Positions 25,407 to 39,307 of a stretch of 64,000 nt of DNA are shown here, one piece after another (the first letter of the stretch is position 1; every line of letters begins with the position of its first letter). A program made the position numbers and the translations under genes. This stretch comes from Papio anubis (Eukaryota > Chordata > Mammalia > Primates > Cercopithecidae): positions 7,076,895 through 7,140,894 of the forward strand of contig NC_044981.1 of assembly GCF_008728515.1 (NCBI RefSeq), in the 5' to 3' direction. The notes under the pieces are model-generated. The model saw only the letters and a list, made by a program, of their open reading frames with translations. It had not been told where the DNA came from and ran no database searches.

Positions 25407-27257
25407 CCAAAGCCTGCTTCTTAACAGTTGTTTTATTCTGTCTACCAGGAAAAAGCATATGGCTCCTCTCTGTGCAGGCCCTCTAGTTCTGAGAGATTTG
25501 GGAAACTTCACAGGTTCAGGAATGCCCACAGCATCCCCAGGATATGGACTTGTAGTGGGTGGCAAATACTGAAATAGTTCTCTAGATCAAGGACCTGAGT
25601 GCGCAGAGATGACATTATCAGCTGAGCCTCCCAAAGCGAATCATGAGCAGAGGCAGAAACAGCACAGGGGACCCCAGCTCCTGCTCACGTGGCTACCCAG
25701 CAGCCTTGAGAGCCGGTGCTGCAGTGAATACAGGCTGTCTCTGAGCCCCTCTGTGTACGTTCTCTCACTTCGTATTATTCTGTGATCAGTTACCACCTTA
25801 GAAACTATCATTTACCCCCGTCTAGATAATTCTATTCTGCAGGAAAAATAATGTGGCTCCCACAAGCGATTTCTGAGCAGTCCAAGCCTGCATAGCACGG
25901 TGTGTGGCAGCGATAGAGGCAGATCAAGTGACCCCTTCTGAAATGCTGACCTGGGTGAGGGACGAGGTTCTCCTGAAGCAGTCCTCTGAGCAAGGACCTG
26001 CTCCAGGGAGGCCAGGCTTCCTCTGCACAGAGGTTGGAGATGGGCGTTGCACTGGATGCTCATCACTTTTTTCATGGTTGGGATGGGCAGGATTTGGTGA
26101 GTGATTACTCCACAGTGATGGTAGGGCTGGTGGTGTAGACAGGCTGTGAAGTTGAACCCTCAGTCCCGCATGTCCAGCTAGCTGACCTAGAGGATTTCCT
26201 CACCTGTTTACAAATAACGCCCTGTGTTTGGTGAGGGGTTGGCTGAGACAGTTTTGTAGCCTGACAGGGACTTGGCCCCTCTGGGCGGGCTCTCACTTTG
26301 CTGGCCCCACAGCTGTGGCTGAGGGGTGGCCCATAAGAAGAGGTTGCCAGGCATTCTTTGTGGGGGCACACAGACCACCCCCTGCCCTGTGCCTCGATCT
26401 ATAATTGTTGCTAGGTGGGGTGGGGCTGGCATGGAAACCAAAAAGAGTTGATTACAGAACATGGTTAATGTCCCTTTGCTCCTCTCTGCTCTGCCGATCC
26501 CCGTAATAGCCTGCTATCAGAGGAGGCCTGGGGCAGCCTGCGCCAGCAGGGACTAGCTGGGCGGTGAACTGGGACAGTAGCTGGTGGCAGAGACAGCTTG
26601 TTAACCCAGAACTAAAATAGACACCAGCTCCATTTCAAACCCCAGAGGCAGCAGAACCACAGTGGGATGCTACCCGCTTAGACTGGAGGTTTGTAACTCA
26701 AAACAGCTGTTGCCTTCTCACTCTCCTGCATTTGTCTCCCTTCCCCCGCCACCAACACTGGCAACGTGCCCATTGTTCCTTAATAAAAAGTGTTGGAAAT
26801 CCAAACTCATGTAAATCTTGATTCCATTCCCCTCCACTCCACTGTGTTTCAAATGAATGAAATGTTATCATAGAACAAAAGGAAGATACAAAGCTGCCTT
26901 AGAGATGCCAGCTCTTAGGGTCGGGTGTTAGCTTCACCCTGACATGACCAATAGTCAGTCATCCCCCTTCCCCCACGACTCCCCAGATGAGGGAGAGAAG
27001 GCAGAGGAGGAAACAGAGTCAGGCTCTGGTGAGCTGGCACTTGGAATTGGAGGTGAGGGACGGAGTGTTCAGAGAGCAGGTGGCTACACAGAGGACATGC
27101 TTTGTGTGAGGATGTTGCTGGGCACTGAATGTCCATCAGAATAGAACAGAGCAACTGGCCATACCCTGCTGTGAATGAAGTCAGCTGGGAGGCGCATCCA
27201 GGTCAGCAGGAGAATCCGAGCCACGCGTGTCCCTGAAATTTCCTAATAACCACATTT

Positions 27258-27553
27258 CATTTCATTTCATTTTGACGATCTCCTCTGTCACCCAGGCTGG
27301 TGTCCAGTGGCATGATTATTACTCACTGCACCTTGACCTCCCAGGCTTTTAAGTGACCCTTCCACCTCAGCTTCCCAAGTAGCTGGAACCACAGGCATGT
27401 GCCACCCCATGCAGCTAATTTTTTTGTATTTTTTGTAGAGACAGAGTCTCCCTATGTTGTCCAGGCTGGTCTTGAACTCCTAGGCTCAAGTGATCCCCCC
27501 ACCTTAGCCACCCAAAGTGCCGGGATTGTAGGTGTGAGCCACCCTGCCTGGCC
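27258..27553 (-). mobile_element. Old Alu
   Basis: ctgtcacccaggctggtgtc to ccctgcctggcc, with a (TTTCA)n-like tail on the left. Confidence 0.9.
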
Positions 27554-27994
27554 CTAGTAGTCGTGTTTTAAAAAGTGAAAAGAAAGAGACAAAATGAATA
27601 ATGCTTCGAGTATACCAATATCATCAAAATATGTCAACATATAATCAACAGAAAAATTGTGAGTGATGTGGTTCACATTCTTGCTTCCATGTACTATGTA
27701 CTGACTCTTTGAAATCTGGTGTGTGTGGCACGACACCAGCCCATCTTGACTGCACCACACCAGTCACATTTCAGGTGCTTAACAGTCCACAAAGAGGTTT
27801 CAGACAAGCCACCTATGGCAGGGAGGGCTGCAGCTTTGATGCGGAGCCGTGTCTTGTGTGTGAAGGCCCAAGGGCGGCAGCTGGATGGTCACCCTGTTGG
27901 CACAGCCACTGCTGAGGGTGAAACTTGGCCAAAGTTATTGTGTAATCTTAGATGGCCCCCTGATGAAAGGAGTTCGGGTAATAAGTAATGTTAA

Positions 27995-28110
27995 CATCAT
28001 TTCAGTTAAAATGTACCCAGCAAATGATTGAGTTTGTACTGTGCGCCAGGCACTTGCCCAGGCTTGAAGGAAAGAGTGATGTTTGAGACAGGGTACGGGC
28101 TAGGCACAAA
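27995..28110 (+). mobile_element. L2-like fragment
   Basis: gtttgtactgtgcgccaggc is the common 'tactatgtgccaggcac' signature of old L2/MIR copies. Confidence 0.4.
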
Positions 28111-29489
28111 ACAAGCTAGTTGGTTATAAAACAAAGTTCAGAGGTGAGTTCACGGCCCAGGAGGGCACATTTCCCTCAAATTCCAGGCAGAGGGATCTGG
28201 TGGATGCAAAGCTTCTCCTTGTTTACATCAGAGGCTGTGGGGCTTCACTTAATTTCCTCTGGGTCAGGGCCCAACTGGGTCTGGTACTTCATTGACCCTG
28301 GTCATCTTTGAGTTCAAGGTGATGACATGAAATCTCTGTTGGGAATTAGTATGTAGGGAGCCCAAGGGGGCTCTAGCAGGCACCTCGGCTCCATGAGTAG
28401 GGAGGGCAGCTGAGACCACCCTCTGCCTGTATCTTAGTAGTGGGGCCACCAGAGGGAAATGCCTTCTTTTTCCTACATTCTCGACTGTTCCAAGGAATGT
28501 TTACCTCCCTTCACTGCACACCTACCACCTACAGAGACCCCAAGACGACTCATCATCTACCCGGTATTGATCCTACCCTTGTCAAATGTCATCCTAAAAA
28601 CAGGGAGAAGATAAAATATTTGTCAGCATCTTGTATTCAAGAGTCCATGAGTCTGAGGCTTGGGCAGGCAGAAACAGATTTTAAACACTTCTGGGGGCTG
28701 TGAACAGAGGTCCCTCCAGGAGGGGAGGACTGCTCCCACCCCTCACCTGACAGGTACAGAAGCCTTGGTCAGGACTACCCTGTCCCCCACCCAAGTGCCA
28801 GAGCGAGGAGTGGCCCACCCAGCTTTGGTGCCCACTACACACCCTTCATGAAGTCCCTCAGACTCTGCCCAGTGCTTCACGCCACGCTGGTTTGGTTGAA
28901 CAATCGGAGTGGGGCATTGGGTTGCCGTGTGCAACCCAGGCGGGTTCCTAGGGCATGGGGAGGGGCGGCTGCCTGGCCAGGGCCCTGTCACAGGGCCATC
29001 ACTGTTGCTCGAAGCAACTGTGAGAGATTAGTGCAGCTGTTGGATGTCAGTTCTCTGCCCTGAGATGGGCAGGGGAGGGTGGGCTGAGAGGAGAGGAATG
29101 TGTGAGTTGGTTGAGACTCTAGAGGAGAGGTTGTTTGCACTTACTCCTTTTGGCCTCTGGAGACAGAACAGGAAAAATGAAGCATGAAATCCCTTTTGAG
29201 AAGGAATGCCAGCCTCTCCATTAAAACACAATAATGAGGAAGGAATTCAGTATCTGAAGGAAATGGCCAAGCTGAGTGGCAGCTTCTCGGCAGGTATTTC
29301 GCAGGTTCTGCTGATGAGGGTTGCAGGGAGCAGGGAGTGTCAGCGTTAGGAAATGCTCCCAGCTGAGCCAGCGTCCAGGCATTAAGGATGTGTGGGTCAC
29401 ATAAGGAGCCAGGGCATCTGCAAATAGCTGTCCTCTGAACGCACAGTCCGGCGGAGTGGAATGAAGCCAGCCGGCTCCGTCCCAGCCTG

Positions 29490-29610
29490 CCGCCTGGCAG
29501 CTCTGTGACCTCGGACAAGTGGTGACTCGGTTTCCCTATCTGGAAAATAGATTTGAAGACTTGTGAGGATGAAGGGGGGAGATATTCCACAATCCTCAGA
29601 GTGTAACAAA
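29490..29610 (+). mobile_element. MIR fragment
   Basis: gctctgtgacctcggacaag followed by ctcggtttccctatctggaa. Confidence 0.65.
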
Positions 29611-30821
29611 TACTAAATGCAATTTTTCTTCTGGTACTATTTAGACTGCATGTATTTTTAAATATTTTAAACCTTCCAACATTTACAGTTATAGGTGTTG
29701 TCCACTCTATGGCTATCCCATTCCAGCGGAATTGAAAAGGAGTCCAATTCCATGTGTGATTTACTTGGTAGAGAACAGGAAAGCAGTTTGTCCTTTACTC
29801 TTGTAAACAGCTGTTTTTATCTAGTTTCACTTTTGTAAAGATTGGGAAATGGAGTGGCTCTTTAAATTTAGTTTGAGTCCTGCTTCCCATGTTTCTTAAT
29901 CCCACTATGTGGAAAGCAGAGATTTAGAAACGTGAAGGAACTTGAGACCTCTACGTCACAGAACCACACGTCACTTTCCTTAGATTGTTGGGGGATCCCT
30001 AGGGTTCTAAGGAAGTGAGTTTCCTGATGTTTGAAATTTGCCAATGCAGCCTTTCAAAAATATGCTTAGCGTAGTTTAAAAAAAAAAAAAATTCACCCTT
30101 CTTGCTGATTGTGAGGAGGTCATATGTCCTTCAGCTGTCACAGTGGTAGACTTGATGGAGTTACGTGACAGAGAACAGAGCCCAAGGAAGCACCTGAGCA
30201 GTTTTTCATCTCTGGGCCACTCTGTTAAGGCTTGTTTGTTGACTTCGGGATTTTCATCTTGTTCTGGAGAGTTAAGGTCACCAGATGAATAAAGTATTAC
30301 TGTTAGTGAGCACTGGGGGAACTAATCCCAAAACTGTTAAGCCACAAGGTTAAGAAGTTTAAAAAAAAAAAAGACTTTTGGTGTCCTTGTTTTCCATTTC
30401 TGTAAATCACATTGCTGATAAATTTGCCTTTGGGCATGCACCCTACCCATTTTAGGTACTAGGCTCAGTTACTGGCTACAGATTCCACATGCCCTTTTCC
30501 GGGCTGATGCTGTTCATGGTGATAGTTATTCCTGATAAGTACCTTAACTCTGCTGTGAGGTATCAAAACTGATGGATCTATTTTTGGCTGCCTCTTTACC
30601 ATTACTCCTTCTAAAGAATGTGTACACCATAACAACATATTTATCACACTGCATTTCTACCCCAGCTCAGAATTGTGCAACTTTCTTTTAAAAAAAAAAA
30701 AGGATGTCCTGTCTTCTTCCAAGGACATTTGCTGTCAGAAGAACAGATATCTCTGCCTTGCCTAAATAGGCAGGCTGTGTAGCACAGACAGCCATCAATT
30801 CAATGACTTTTTAGAATTTTA

Positions 30822-31118
30822 GGGCCTCACGGTGGCTCATGCCTGTAATCTCAGTACTTTGGGAGGCCAAGGCAAGGGGATCGCTTGAGGCCAGGAGTTG
30901 GAGACCAGTCTGGCCAACATGGCAAAACTCCATCTCTACTAAAATACAAAAAAAAAAGCCAGGCATGTTGTCTCAGACCTGTAATCCCAGCTACTGGGGA
31001 GGCTGAGGCACGAGAATCACATGAATCCAGGAAGTAGAGGTTGCAGTGAGCTGAGATTGCACCACTGCACTGCCGCCTGGGTGACCAAGTGAGACGCTGT
31101 CTCAAAAATAAAATAAAA
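30822..31118 (+). mobile_element. Alu
   Basis: ggtggctcatgcctgtaatc to gagacgctgtctcaaaaata, A-rich tail. Confidence 0.93.
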
Positions 31119-34100
31119 TTTTAATTTACTTTTGTTTTCTTAAGACTTAGTGAATCTGAGTGTGAATAAGAACATTATTTGTTGTATTAAAGTCCCCTGA
31201 GGATTGAAAGGACAAAACTCCAGCTACCAACTGAGTGTATTTTCTTGACCTGTTGGAGCTGGTTGGTCCCACCCCTTGCCCTATGTACCTCCTGCCTTTA
31301 GTGACTCAGGCACGTGGTCAGGCAGTGGCTGGCCGGTTGGGTCTCTGTGACTTCAGGACAGTGTGGAGTTCACCAGCTCTTGTGGGAGTCAGGCTTCTCT
31401 GACCATGTTAGCACGGTGCCCTTTCCAGCCCAGCAAGGGTCAGAGTCAGTATACTGTGGGATTTTGCTTGTCTGTTTGATTTTTGGAGAAGGGACAGGAA
31501 GGGCTGTGACAGTGCCTGTCTAGTCACTGACAACCACAGGCACTTCTCTAAGCACATATCAAAGAGTCTCTGTGATCATGGTTCCCGGCCCCTGGTGTTG
31601 GCAGCCACCTTCCTGTCATCTGTGCCTTTACATACCAGCGGCCATGTAGAAACAGCTTACCTTGTGACCTGGGAGGCATTTCCCTCCACTGGGCCCCGCA
31701 GGCCCTCCTCTCTGCTTCACCTACCCAGTGCCACCAGGGACATTACAGTTGATACTAAGGGAGGGAGGAAGGGATGCTTTGAAGAGATAAGTGCAGGCAG
31801 CTGCTTCACCTCTGCTGTTCCAGGGAGCTCCACCTCCACATACCTGAACACCACAGCCCCCTCCTACCATCTACCCTAAGAACTGCTAGAGCTCCTCCAC
31901 CCTATAATGGGAACCTCCACAGTGGAGCGGCCCCACTGGAGGCAGGACCCACATTTCAGGGACTGGAATGTCATACATGGGGTGGGGAATGGTCCAATCT
32001 ATTCCAGTATTCTAAATTAAAGTTTCTTATCCTCTTACAGAAACATTGGCCAACGTGTGCTAGAATGCAGGTCCCCTGGGGGCCTGGGGGGTGGGTGAAA
32101 CAGGCTCTTGTGCACTGTCTTGGTACAGAAGCACTTATTTCTGTGAGCACAGTGATTGGGAGTTCACATATGCTAAGCAGCTCCTGTAAGTTGAGGTCAG
32201 GCTGAATGTCCATCTTGGATTCCATGTGTAATCTAACCTTAATCTGTCCTTTGGAGATTTTTCCCCTGATGATTTTTTTTTTTCTTCCTGAAAGTAATGT
32301 ATTTCTGAATGTGATTTTTAAAGAAAAAGTTGTTTTTGAAAGGGTCAGTGGGGTTCTTAATTTCTTTAAATCCTACAAAGAGATACACTTCCCCCAAATA
32401 CATTTACTTTACTGACAGCAAAGTTAGTTTCCATTTGGAAAAGTTACCCTGTTTCCAACATCGAGTTATCTCTGCTGCCAGAAAATCAAAAGGCAGCCAA
32501 TCAGATTTGTAAACCTTTCCTCTGGCACATTATCAAGATCTCTTGCAAAATGAAATTGTCCTACAGCCCTCCCCTCTCCTGTGGCTCTGAGTGCAGTTCT
32601 GCCCCATCTAAATATTAGTATTTTGCAATCGTGCTCTTTATGAGTCCCTGGCAGAGTGGAGATACACCACAGACGGGGTGAGGAGAGAGTCGTGGGGACC
32701 ACCTGGCCAGTGACTGTGGTCTTAATGAAGATTGACAAGCCCAAGGGAGGTTTGCAAATACCCTGATGCCTGCAGCCAGCTTTGCATCCAGCAGCTCCAT
32801 GCACAGATTTACAGTGGCCTCTATTGTCCTTGAAGAGCTGCTTAGAAACAAGGTTGCAAAGCTTGCTCCTTCGGGCCTTGGGAAAGCTGGATGAACCCTC
32901 CCGTTTCCACCTGATAGGGCTGATCCAAGTGTTTCTGGGTGGTGGTTTCCACACTGGTTTTATTTAAGGTCTATCAACAGGTGCTGAGTGTGAGGCAGGG
33001 AGGCAAGTGGTTTTCTGTGGGTGTTTCTTCCTTTTAACCAACTGCACCACATGCTTCTGATTTCAAAGCAGATTTTTTTTCTCTGCCACTTTCACGTTTT
33101 ATGTCTTTACACTTCTAGGAGTCCCTTAGTTGAAATTCCATGAAAAGGGTGTGAAGTGTGGATTTAGACCTTGCTTAGATTCTGTTAGGAGGTTGAGTGC
33201 TTGTGCAGGCTGGGAGAGCATACACTTCTTTTCAGGAGGCAGGTAAAGGGAGCAGGTGGGATGAGGCAGAAGACTGGTCAGAAAGAACACTTTTCTCCCC
33301 ATGAGGCTTTCAGTTAGACAGAAGTAGTAAGGACGATTGTGAAGTTCTTGTGAGAAGAGAGAACACTGTTCCTTTGAAATTAAAACTCAATTTTTCCTGA
33401 TTTTTCATGTTGGCTAAAACAGGCCAGGAAACGGGCTTTTCCTGATTTCTTTTTTCCTGTCGTACAAAAACATAATGATTAAATTTGGAAAAGTACTTTG
33501 CGGTTTTCAAGGGACTTTGTTATTCACAGTAACTGCAAAGATCCCCCTGTTTTAGATGAGAAGGGAAACTGAGGTATGGAGAAGGAAAGGAACAGGCGAG
33601 AAGTAACAAAGATGAGTCAAGTATTGGTAATTTCTTTTCTCTGGGAGTTCTAACAATCTAACAGGCTTGTACTTTAAGACGTTTCTAGATAGCAGATTCT
33701 CACACCTAACTCACTGTATCTTCCAAACTTGTCTATCTATAAGAATCAGCTGGTGTGCTTGTTCATATACAGATTCTTAGGCCCATCCTCTAGTTATTCT
33801 GATTTCAGTTGATCTGGGGTGATCTAGGAGTCTGCTTTTTTTAACAAGGTCATGTGGGGATTCTTATCTCTTGGCATGTTTGGGAAATTTTACATAGCCG
33901 GCAGCTGAAAGTGCAGATGGAAATAAGTGTCCAAGGTCATACAATCTGAACTCCCTGATCCCCACCTGGTGTCTCTGGTCCCTGAGTCCACATCCCCCTA
34001 CCACCCACTACTCCACAGCTGCCTTCCCAGGGACACAGAGTTTGTGGTCAATACTGGATAATTCTGCCACGTCTTTATTCTCATGTCTTCATCACCTACT

Positions 34101-34189
34101 ACATATGAAGCTGTCCAGAAACGAGGGATTTTGAGGGTGAGTGAGAGAATGAAGAAGACAGACACAGGCATAAGAGACAAAAAAAACCT

Positions 34190-34330
34190 CAATGTTATTA
34201 AAAATGCAAGTAGGGGTGCACACCTGTAGCCCTAGTTACTAGGGAGGCTGAGACAGGAGGATTGCTTGAGCCCAAGAGTTCAAGGCCAGTCTGGGCAACA
34301 TAGTGAGCCCACCTCAAAAAAGAGAAAAAA
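34190..34330 (+). mobile_element. Alu fragment
   Basis: gcacacctgtagccctagtt, gaggctgagacaggaggatt and cagtctgggcaacatagtga. Confidence 0.85.
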
Positions 34331-34492
34331 TCACTACAACCGTAGAGGTACAGTAAATTCTAAATCTAATTGCCATATTAAGAGGCATTCATTCTCCATT
34401 CCCTTCATAAAACCTACTTATTAATGCCAGTCACACTAAATATTCATAACCAATAGGCTATGCACTAGTACAAAAGTCTCAAAAGTGGAGAG

Positions 34493-34785
34493 TAGCCAAG
34501 CACAGTGGCTCACACCTGTTACCCCAACACGTTGGGAGGCCAATTCAGGAGCATTGCTTGAGCCCAGGAGTTTGAGATCAGCCTGGGCAACATGGTGACA
34601 CCATGTCTCTAAAAAAATTTTAAAAATTAGCCAGGCATGGTAGCACATGCCTATAGTTCCAGCTATGAAGGGAGGCTGAGGTGGGAGGATCACTTGAGCC
34701 CGGGAGTTCAAGGCTGCAGTGAGCTATGATCATGCCACTGCACTCCAGCCTGGGCGACAGAGCCAGACTTTTTTTTTTTTTTTAA
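34493..34785 (+). mobile_element. Alu
   Basis: agccaagcacagtggctcac to cactccagcctgggcgacag, followed by a T-run/A-run junction. Confidence 0.92.
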
Positions 34786-34799
34786 AAGAAAAAAAAAAA

Positions 34800-35088
34800 G
34801 GCTGGGCACAGTGGCTCACCCCTGTAATCCCAGCACTTTGGGAGGCCTTCGTGGGCAGATCAGCAGGCAGTTCGAGGCCAGTCTGGCCAACATGGAGAAA
34901 CCCCGTCTCTACTAAAAATACAAAAATTAGCTGGGCGTGGTGACGCATGCCTGTAATCCCAGCTACTCAGGAGACTGAGGCGGGAGAATCACTTGAACCG
35001 GGGAGGTGGAGGTTGCAGTGCGCCGAGATCGCGCCATTGCACTCCAGCCTGGGCAACAAGAGCAAAACTCTGTCTCAAAAAAAAAAAT
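34800..35088 (+). mobile_element. Alu
   Basis: ggctgggcacagtggctcac to ctgtctcaaaaaaaaaa, directly after the previous Alu. Confidence 0.95.
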
Positions 35089-35179
35089 GAAGAGTATTCA
35101 GTAAGATCTCTAGGATACAAGGAAAAAAAAAATATTTTTTATCTCACCGCTTTAAAATTTCTATTTGGTAATATACCTG

Positions 35180-35260
35180 GCACATTACATATATGCAAAT
35201 ATATATGTATATAAATACATATACATACTACCTGTGTACACACATACATATTCTCAGCTA
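35180..35260 (+). repeat. Imperfect (AT)n/(CATA)n
   Basis: atatatgcaaatatatatgt followed by acatatacatac, after the Alu cluster. Confidence 0.75.
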
Positions 35261-37259
35261 AACAACAAACACATATGGACCACATACGAAAATCTTTTTT
35301 ATAGGAGTGGTGTACATTTCAGAAAGTTTGCAGCCACCTCTCAGTCCTACCTGCCTGCCTTTTGCAATTGATTTGCATGCTACCTAAAGTCTCTTCCCAA
35401 CCTGTTTATGTCTGTAATACTTGTAATCATTTATTATAATTTAATTAAATTTTATATAACCTGATGGAATGTTGTTTTAATAAAAGAATAGTCTCTGCAG
35501 AAACTTACGTTGCAAAGGCTTATTTGCAGTGCAGATTGGACAGAGTGTTTTTTTTTAGTTGCTGTCACATTTAGGCTAGGTAAGATACCTGTGCACAGTT
35601 GAATGCCATAATTGTAAAAATCTAGGATTCTGCTTTAGTTTGGCTTGCAAAAATCTGGTATAATAAACTCCCATGTACCCTTATCCAGTTTCAGGGATTA
35701 TCAGCTCACAGCCAATTTTGTTTCCTCTCTTCCCCAACTGAGGTAATTTCAAAACAAATCCCAGATATCCTATGTTTTATTTATAAGCATTTCATTGTAT
35801 ATCTTTTTTTAAAAGGGACCTTTTTAAAAAGCATAGCCAAAATAATATCATAACTGAAACATTCAGTCACTTGTGAATATATCAAATATCTCTGATCAGA
35901 GTTAGATTTCCCCAATTCAGACATTTCTCTTAGCCTTTCAGTCCAATATAGATCTTTCAGCCAACTGGTGGCGAGGTGATGGATTAGTGACCATGGGGAG
36001 GGTGCAGTTGAACTTGAGCATGGGGAGAATGAACTGGGGGTGGGAGAAGGAAGGAGCTCCATCTCCAGGACAGAGGCTCTTGTTGCCTCCAAGGGTCACC
36101 GTCCTCCCTGTGTGCACAGCTCAGAGCTTGAACGTGTTTCAGCCAGAAAGAACCTCACCCAGAGGGGCTGCATCCATTCTGCTTCCCCGCAGGATGTGTC
36201 TCGTGGCCTGTGATTTAGACCGCTGGGTACTTTGACGTCTGGGCCCGCAGTGTGAGGACTTCCAGCCCCTAAAGGTGTTCTTCATTATCCAGACCCATCC
36301 CTTCCCTGGGCCTTGACCACAGTGGTGAGCTCAGCAGAATTCCCTCAAAAGGAACGCTGTGTTTTGAGTGGTTCATGGGAACCCAGGGTTGGGGTTCCAA
36401 AGGTAGCTGAGCAGTGACAGGAGAGTGCTCAGGAGAGGCCCTGCCTGAACAGGGGAGCCAGGGGAGGAGCATGCACAGCAGGACCGGGTTCTGCTGTGCC
36501 CGCTACAGCGCGATAAGGCAAGCAGGGCAGCCCATACTGACACTTCTTCCTTTCAGTGCTTCCTGAAAGTGAGTGCAGCTGCTTCGTGGCTGACTTCGTT
36601 ATCTGTTTATTTCCAGGGAAGACTCTCTCTCAAAAAAGTTTTCACTGAGGTGCATGCAGTATGGACACAAGCAAGTGGCTTTGCCTGGCTGAAACAGTGA
36701 TAAAAGGAGCTAGCTACCTTAGAGGGGGTGAGGGTCAGCTACGCTTGCACACGTAAATACATGGAATGATGCTTGGTATACAGCGTTGTCTAATAGAATA
36801 TCCTGTGATCGTGCAAACATATTGTGTCTGTGCTTCCCGATGCAGTTGAGCCCTTAAAAGAAGGCTGAAGTGACTGAGGAAACTAATTTAAATTTGAACA
36901 GCCACATATGGCTTTGGTGGCTACTACATTCCGTGCAAGTCTAGGGGATGTTGATAATACCATAACGATGGTATTTTGTTTTTATCCACCCATCTGCACA
37001 CTGATGTAAAACTTTTAATATGGTTCTCAGTGAAGACCTAGAAGACAATACTGGTATGAAAAGCAGAGACAATATTATAAAGTGGTGTTTGCTATGCATC
37101 TGTGTGGCCCGGAACATTTAGGATGTCAAAGATCATCTCTGAAATGAAGAGTCAGATTTTGAAGTGGACTGCATCTGTGGGAGTCTTTCAAGGAAGGAGA
37201 GGCAGCCTTGTGATAGGCATGGGTGGGAGCAGGAACTCAGGCTGACATTTCATGTGTGC

Positions 37260-37390
37260 TTCTTACTGGCTATGTGGCATGAGTCACATTGCTTCGTATT
37301 TTTGATCACCAGTGTTCATCTGGAAGATGAGAGTCATGATACGCACCTGCCTGCTGGGGTTGTCATATGTGCTGTGGTGTCAGGGTGCCT
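37260..37390 (+). mobile_element. MIR fragment
   Basis: actggctatgtggcatgagt, ttcatctggaagatgagagt and cctgctggggttgtcatatg follow the MIR order. Confidence 0.6.
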
Positions 37391-37998
37391 AAGCTCCATC
37401 CGTTGAGGACCGTGGTTATCATTCAGATGATGATGATGCTAATACCACAACTTAATGCACAATCACTGTCACTTCTAATTAGATTGGAAAGTTTAATAAT
37501 TTTTATCCCTGTCAGATGCCAGGGATGCCGATTGATTGCTCAGCTACTACTTAAATGTATATGCTCTTTTGACTTTTAAACATTTACTCTCTAGACTTTT
37601 AAGCATTAGAATCCAGTGAACTGAGGGAGAGAGAAACCTCTGACATGATCCCTAATGCCTGATCGAGGTGAGAGCGAGCAGGTCTGCCACGGTGACTTCA
37701 GGTTCCCAGCTGTCTTCTTCTTGTGCCCAGACTGTGGGTGTTCAAGTCGTATGTACATCTTATGCTGCCTGCAAAGATTTGGTATCCAGAAGTTGATAGA
37801 ATACAGTGTTTTTTAAAGGAAGAGGTTTTTGGTGCTAACCATGCAGCCTGGCTTCTTGACATCGTATCATTTTTATTTTACTCAATTGAAATGAGTCAAC
37901 AAAAACATAAGGCCGGAAGAGTAGCAACTCTGACTTAACTGCTTCTTCATATGTTCTCCCTTTCTGCCTCCTCATATGTTCTCCGTTTCCTTTCCTAG

Positions 37999-38188
37999 AT
38001 GTGATATTTGCTGCGTCACCTTTCGAACACATCGAGGACTGCTGCGTCACAACGCGCTTGTCCACAAACAACTTCCCAGGGATGCAATGGGCAGGCCTTT
38101 CATACAGAACAACCCTTCGATTCCCGCTGGCTTCCACGACTTAGGATTCACGGACTTCTCCTGTAGGAAGTTTCCTCGCATTTCTCAG
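37999..38188 (+). CDS. RREB1: RREB1 coding exon 4 in window: one C2H2 finger and linker
   Basis: The acceptor is ccgtttcctttcctag before 37999 and the donor is CTCAG|gtattc after 38188. The first base completes AGA (Arg), then CDICCVTFRTHRGLLRHNALVH forms a finger with four-residue His spacing (38000-38065). A linker follows (QLPRDAMGRPF...CRKFPRISQ) with no further finger. The exon is 190 nt, ends in phase 0, and joins directly to AWCETN of exon 5. It is flanked by long Alu-rich introns: about 14.4 kb upstream and 2.3 kb downstream. Confidence 0.96.
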
Positions 38189-38489
38189 GTATTCTGATCA
38201 GCCCATGGAAGCAACCAGCAACTGCCTTCCATGGTCCACGCAGTTAGACTAAACTTCCTCTCCCTGAGGTTTCTTTCCTTAAAATGTCAGTTGGGCTTTG
38301 TCTTTTTTATAACACCTTTTTTCTTAAAATTATCGTTGGCCCTTTCAGTCTTCCTTGGGTTGTTGGGTTGAGAAGGGTGCATAGTCTTGTTTGGGGTTGA
38401 ATATCCTAAGAACTTGTGCATCAGTCTAGCTGTTCTGTGCCTTTTGCCCATTCTTGGGTCTTTGAGGTTTAAGATGTCAACCCTTGTAG

Positions 38490-38775
38490 GCCAGGCCCCA
38501 GTGACTCACACCTGTAATGCCAGCACTTTGTGAGGCCAAGGCAGGAGGATCGTTTGAGGTCAGGAGTTTGAGACCTGCCTGGACAGCATAGCAAGACTTT
38601 ATCTCTACAAAAAATTTAAAAATTAGCCAGGCATGGTGGTGTGCACCTAGTAGTCCCAGCTACTTGGGAGGCTGAAGTGGGAGGATACTTGAGCCCAGCA
38701 GGTTGAGGCTGCATTGAGCCATGATCGCACCACTGCCCTCCAGCCTGGGTGGCAGAGAGAGATTGTCTCAAAAAT
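38490..38775 (+). mobile_element. Alu
   Basis: ggccaggccccagtgactca to ggcagagagagattgtctca. Confidence 0.92.
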
Positions 38776-38786
38776 AAAATTTTAGG

Positions 38787-39080
38787 GCCGGGCACGGTGG
38801 CTCATGCCTGTAATCCCAGCACTTTGGGAGGCCACGGTGGTCAGATCACAAGGTTAGGAGTTCAAGACCAGCCTGACCAACATGGTGAAACCTCGTCTCT
38901 ACTAAAAATACAAAAATTAGCCAGATGTGGTGGCACGCTCCTGTAATCCCAGCTACTCGGGAGGCTGAGGCAGGAGAATCACTTGAACCCAGGAGGCTGA
39001 GGTTGTAGTGAGCCGAGATTGTACCATTGCACTCCAGCCTGGGCAACAGAGCAAGACTCCATCTCAAAAAAAAAAAAAAA
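38787..39080 (+). mobile_element. Alu
   Basis: gggccgggcacggtggctca to actccatctcaaaaaaaa. Confidence 0.95.
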
Positions 39081-39307
39081 AATTTTTTTTTTAATAAAAT
39101 AAAAGTTGTGAATTGTAAAACACCCCAGCCCTATAATAATTGGAATTTGTGGGCTTTTAAAAAAATCTTTACTATCTGCGTTGCAGCTAAATATTCTAAA
39201 TATTGTGGTTTCTATTAAAAACAGTTTGGGTCATTATTGACCTGAATAAGAAAAGAGCCATATATATTCCCGCTAATAAAGCACCTGCTAAAACTACTTT
39301 GAAATCG

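Larger units (their letters stand above)
23647..37998 (+). other. RREB1 intron, 14.4 kb
   Basis: Repeats recognised: Alus at about 25082-25406 (-), 27258-27553 (-), 30822-31118 (+), 34190-34330 (+), 34493-34785 (+) and 34800-35088 (+); MIR pieces near 24940-25050, 29490-29610 and 37260-37390; and an L2-like piece near 27995-28110. Stretches 23647-24900, 25560-27250, 28110-29480, 31120-34190 and 35800-37260 are mostly unique sequence without a convincing exon. A minus-strand open frame at 32466-32954 has no recognisable family. Confidence 0.9.

Noticed and set aside
29141..29590. 149-codon minus-strand open frame
   Set aside because: It overlaps a MIR fragment and has no recognisable domain.
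32466..32954. 162-codon minus-strand open frame in the 14-kb intron
   Set aside because: No recognised family, no nearby splice or promoter signals that I can support. Length alone in 64 kb is not convincing.
35640..35930. AT-rich stretch resembling an old LINE
   Set aside because: Phrases such as ctcccatgtacccttatcc look like an old L1, but the match is too vague to annotate from memory.
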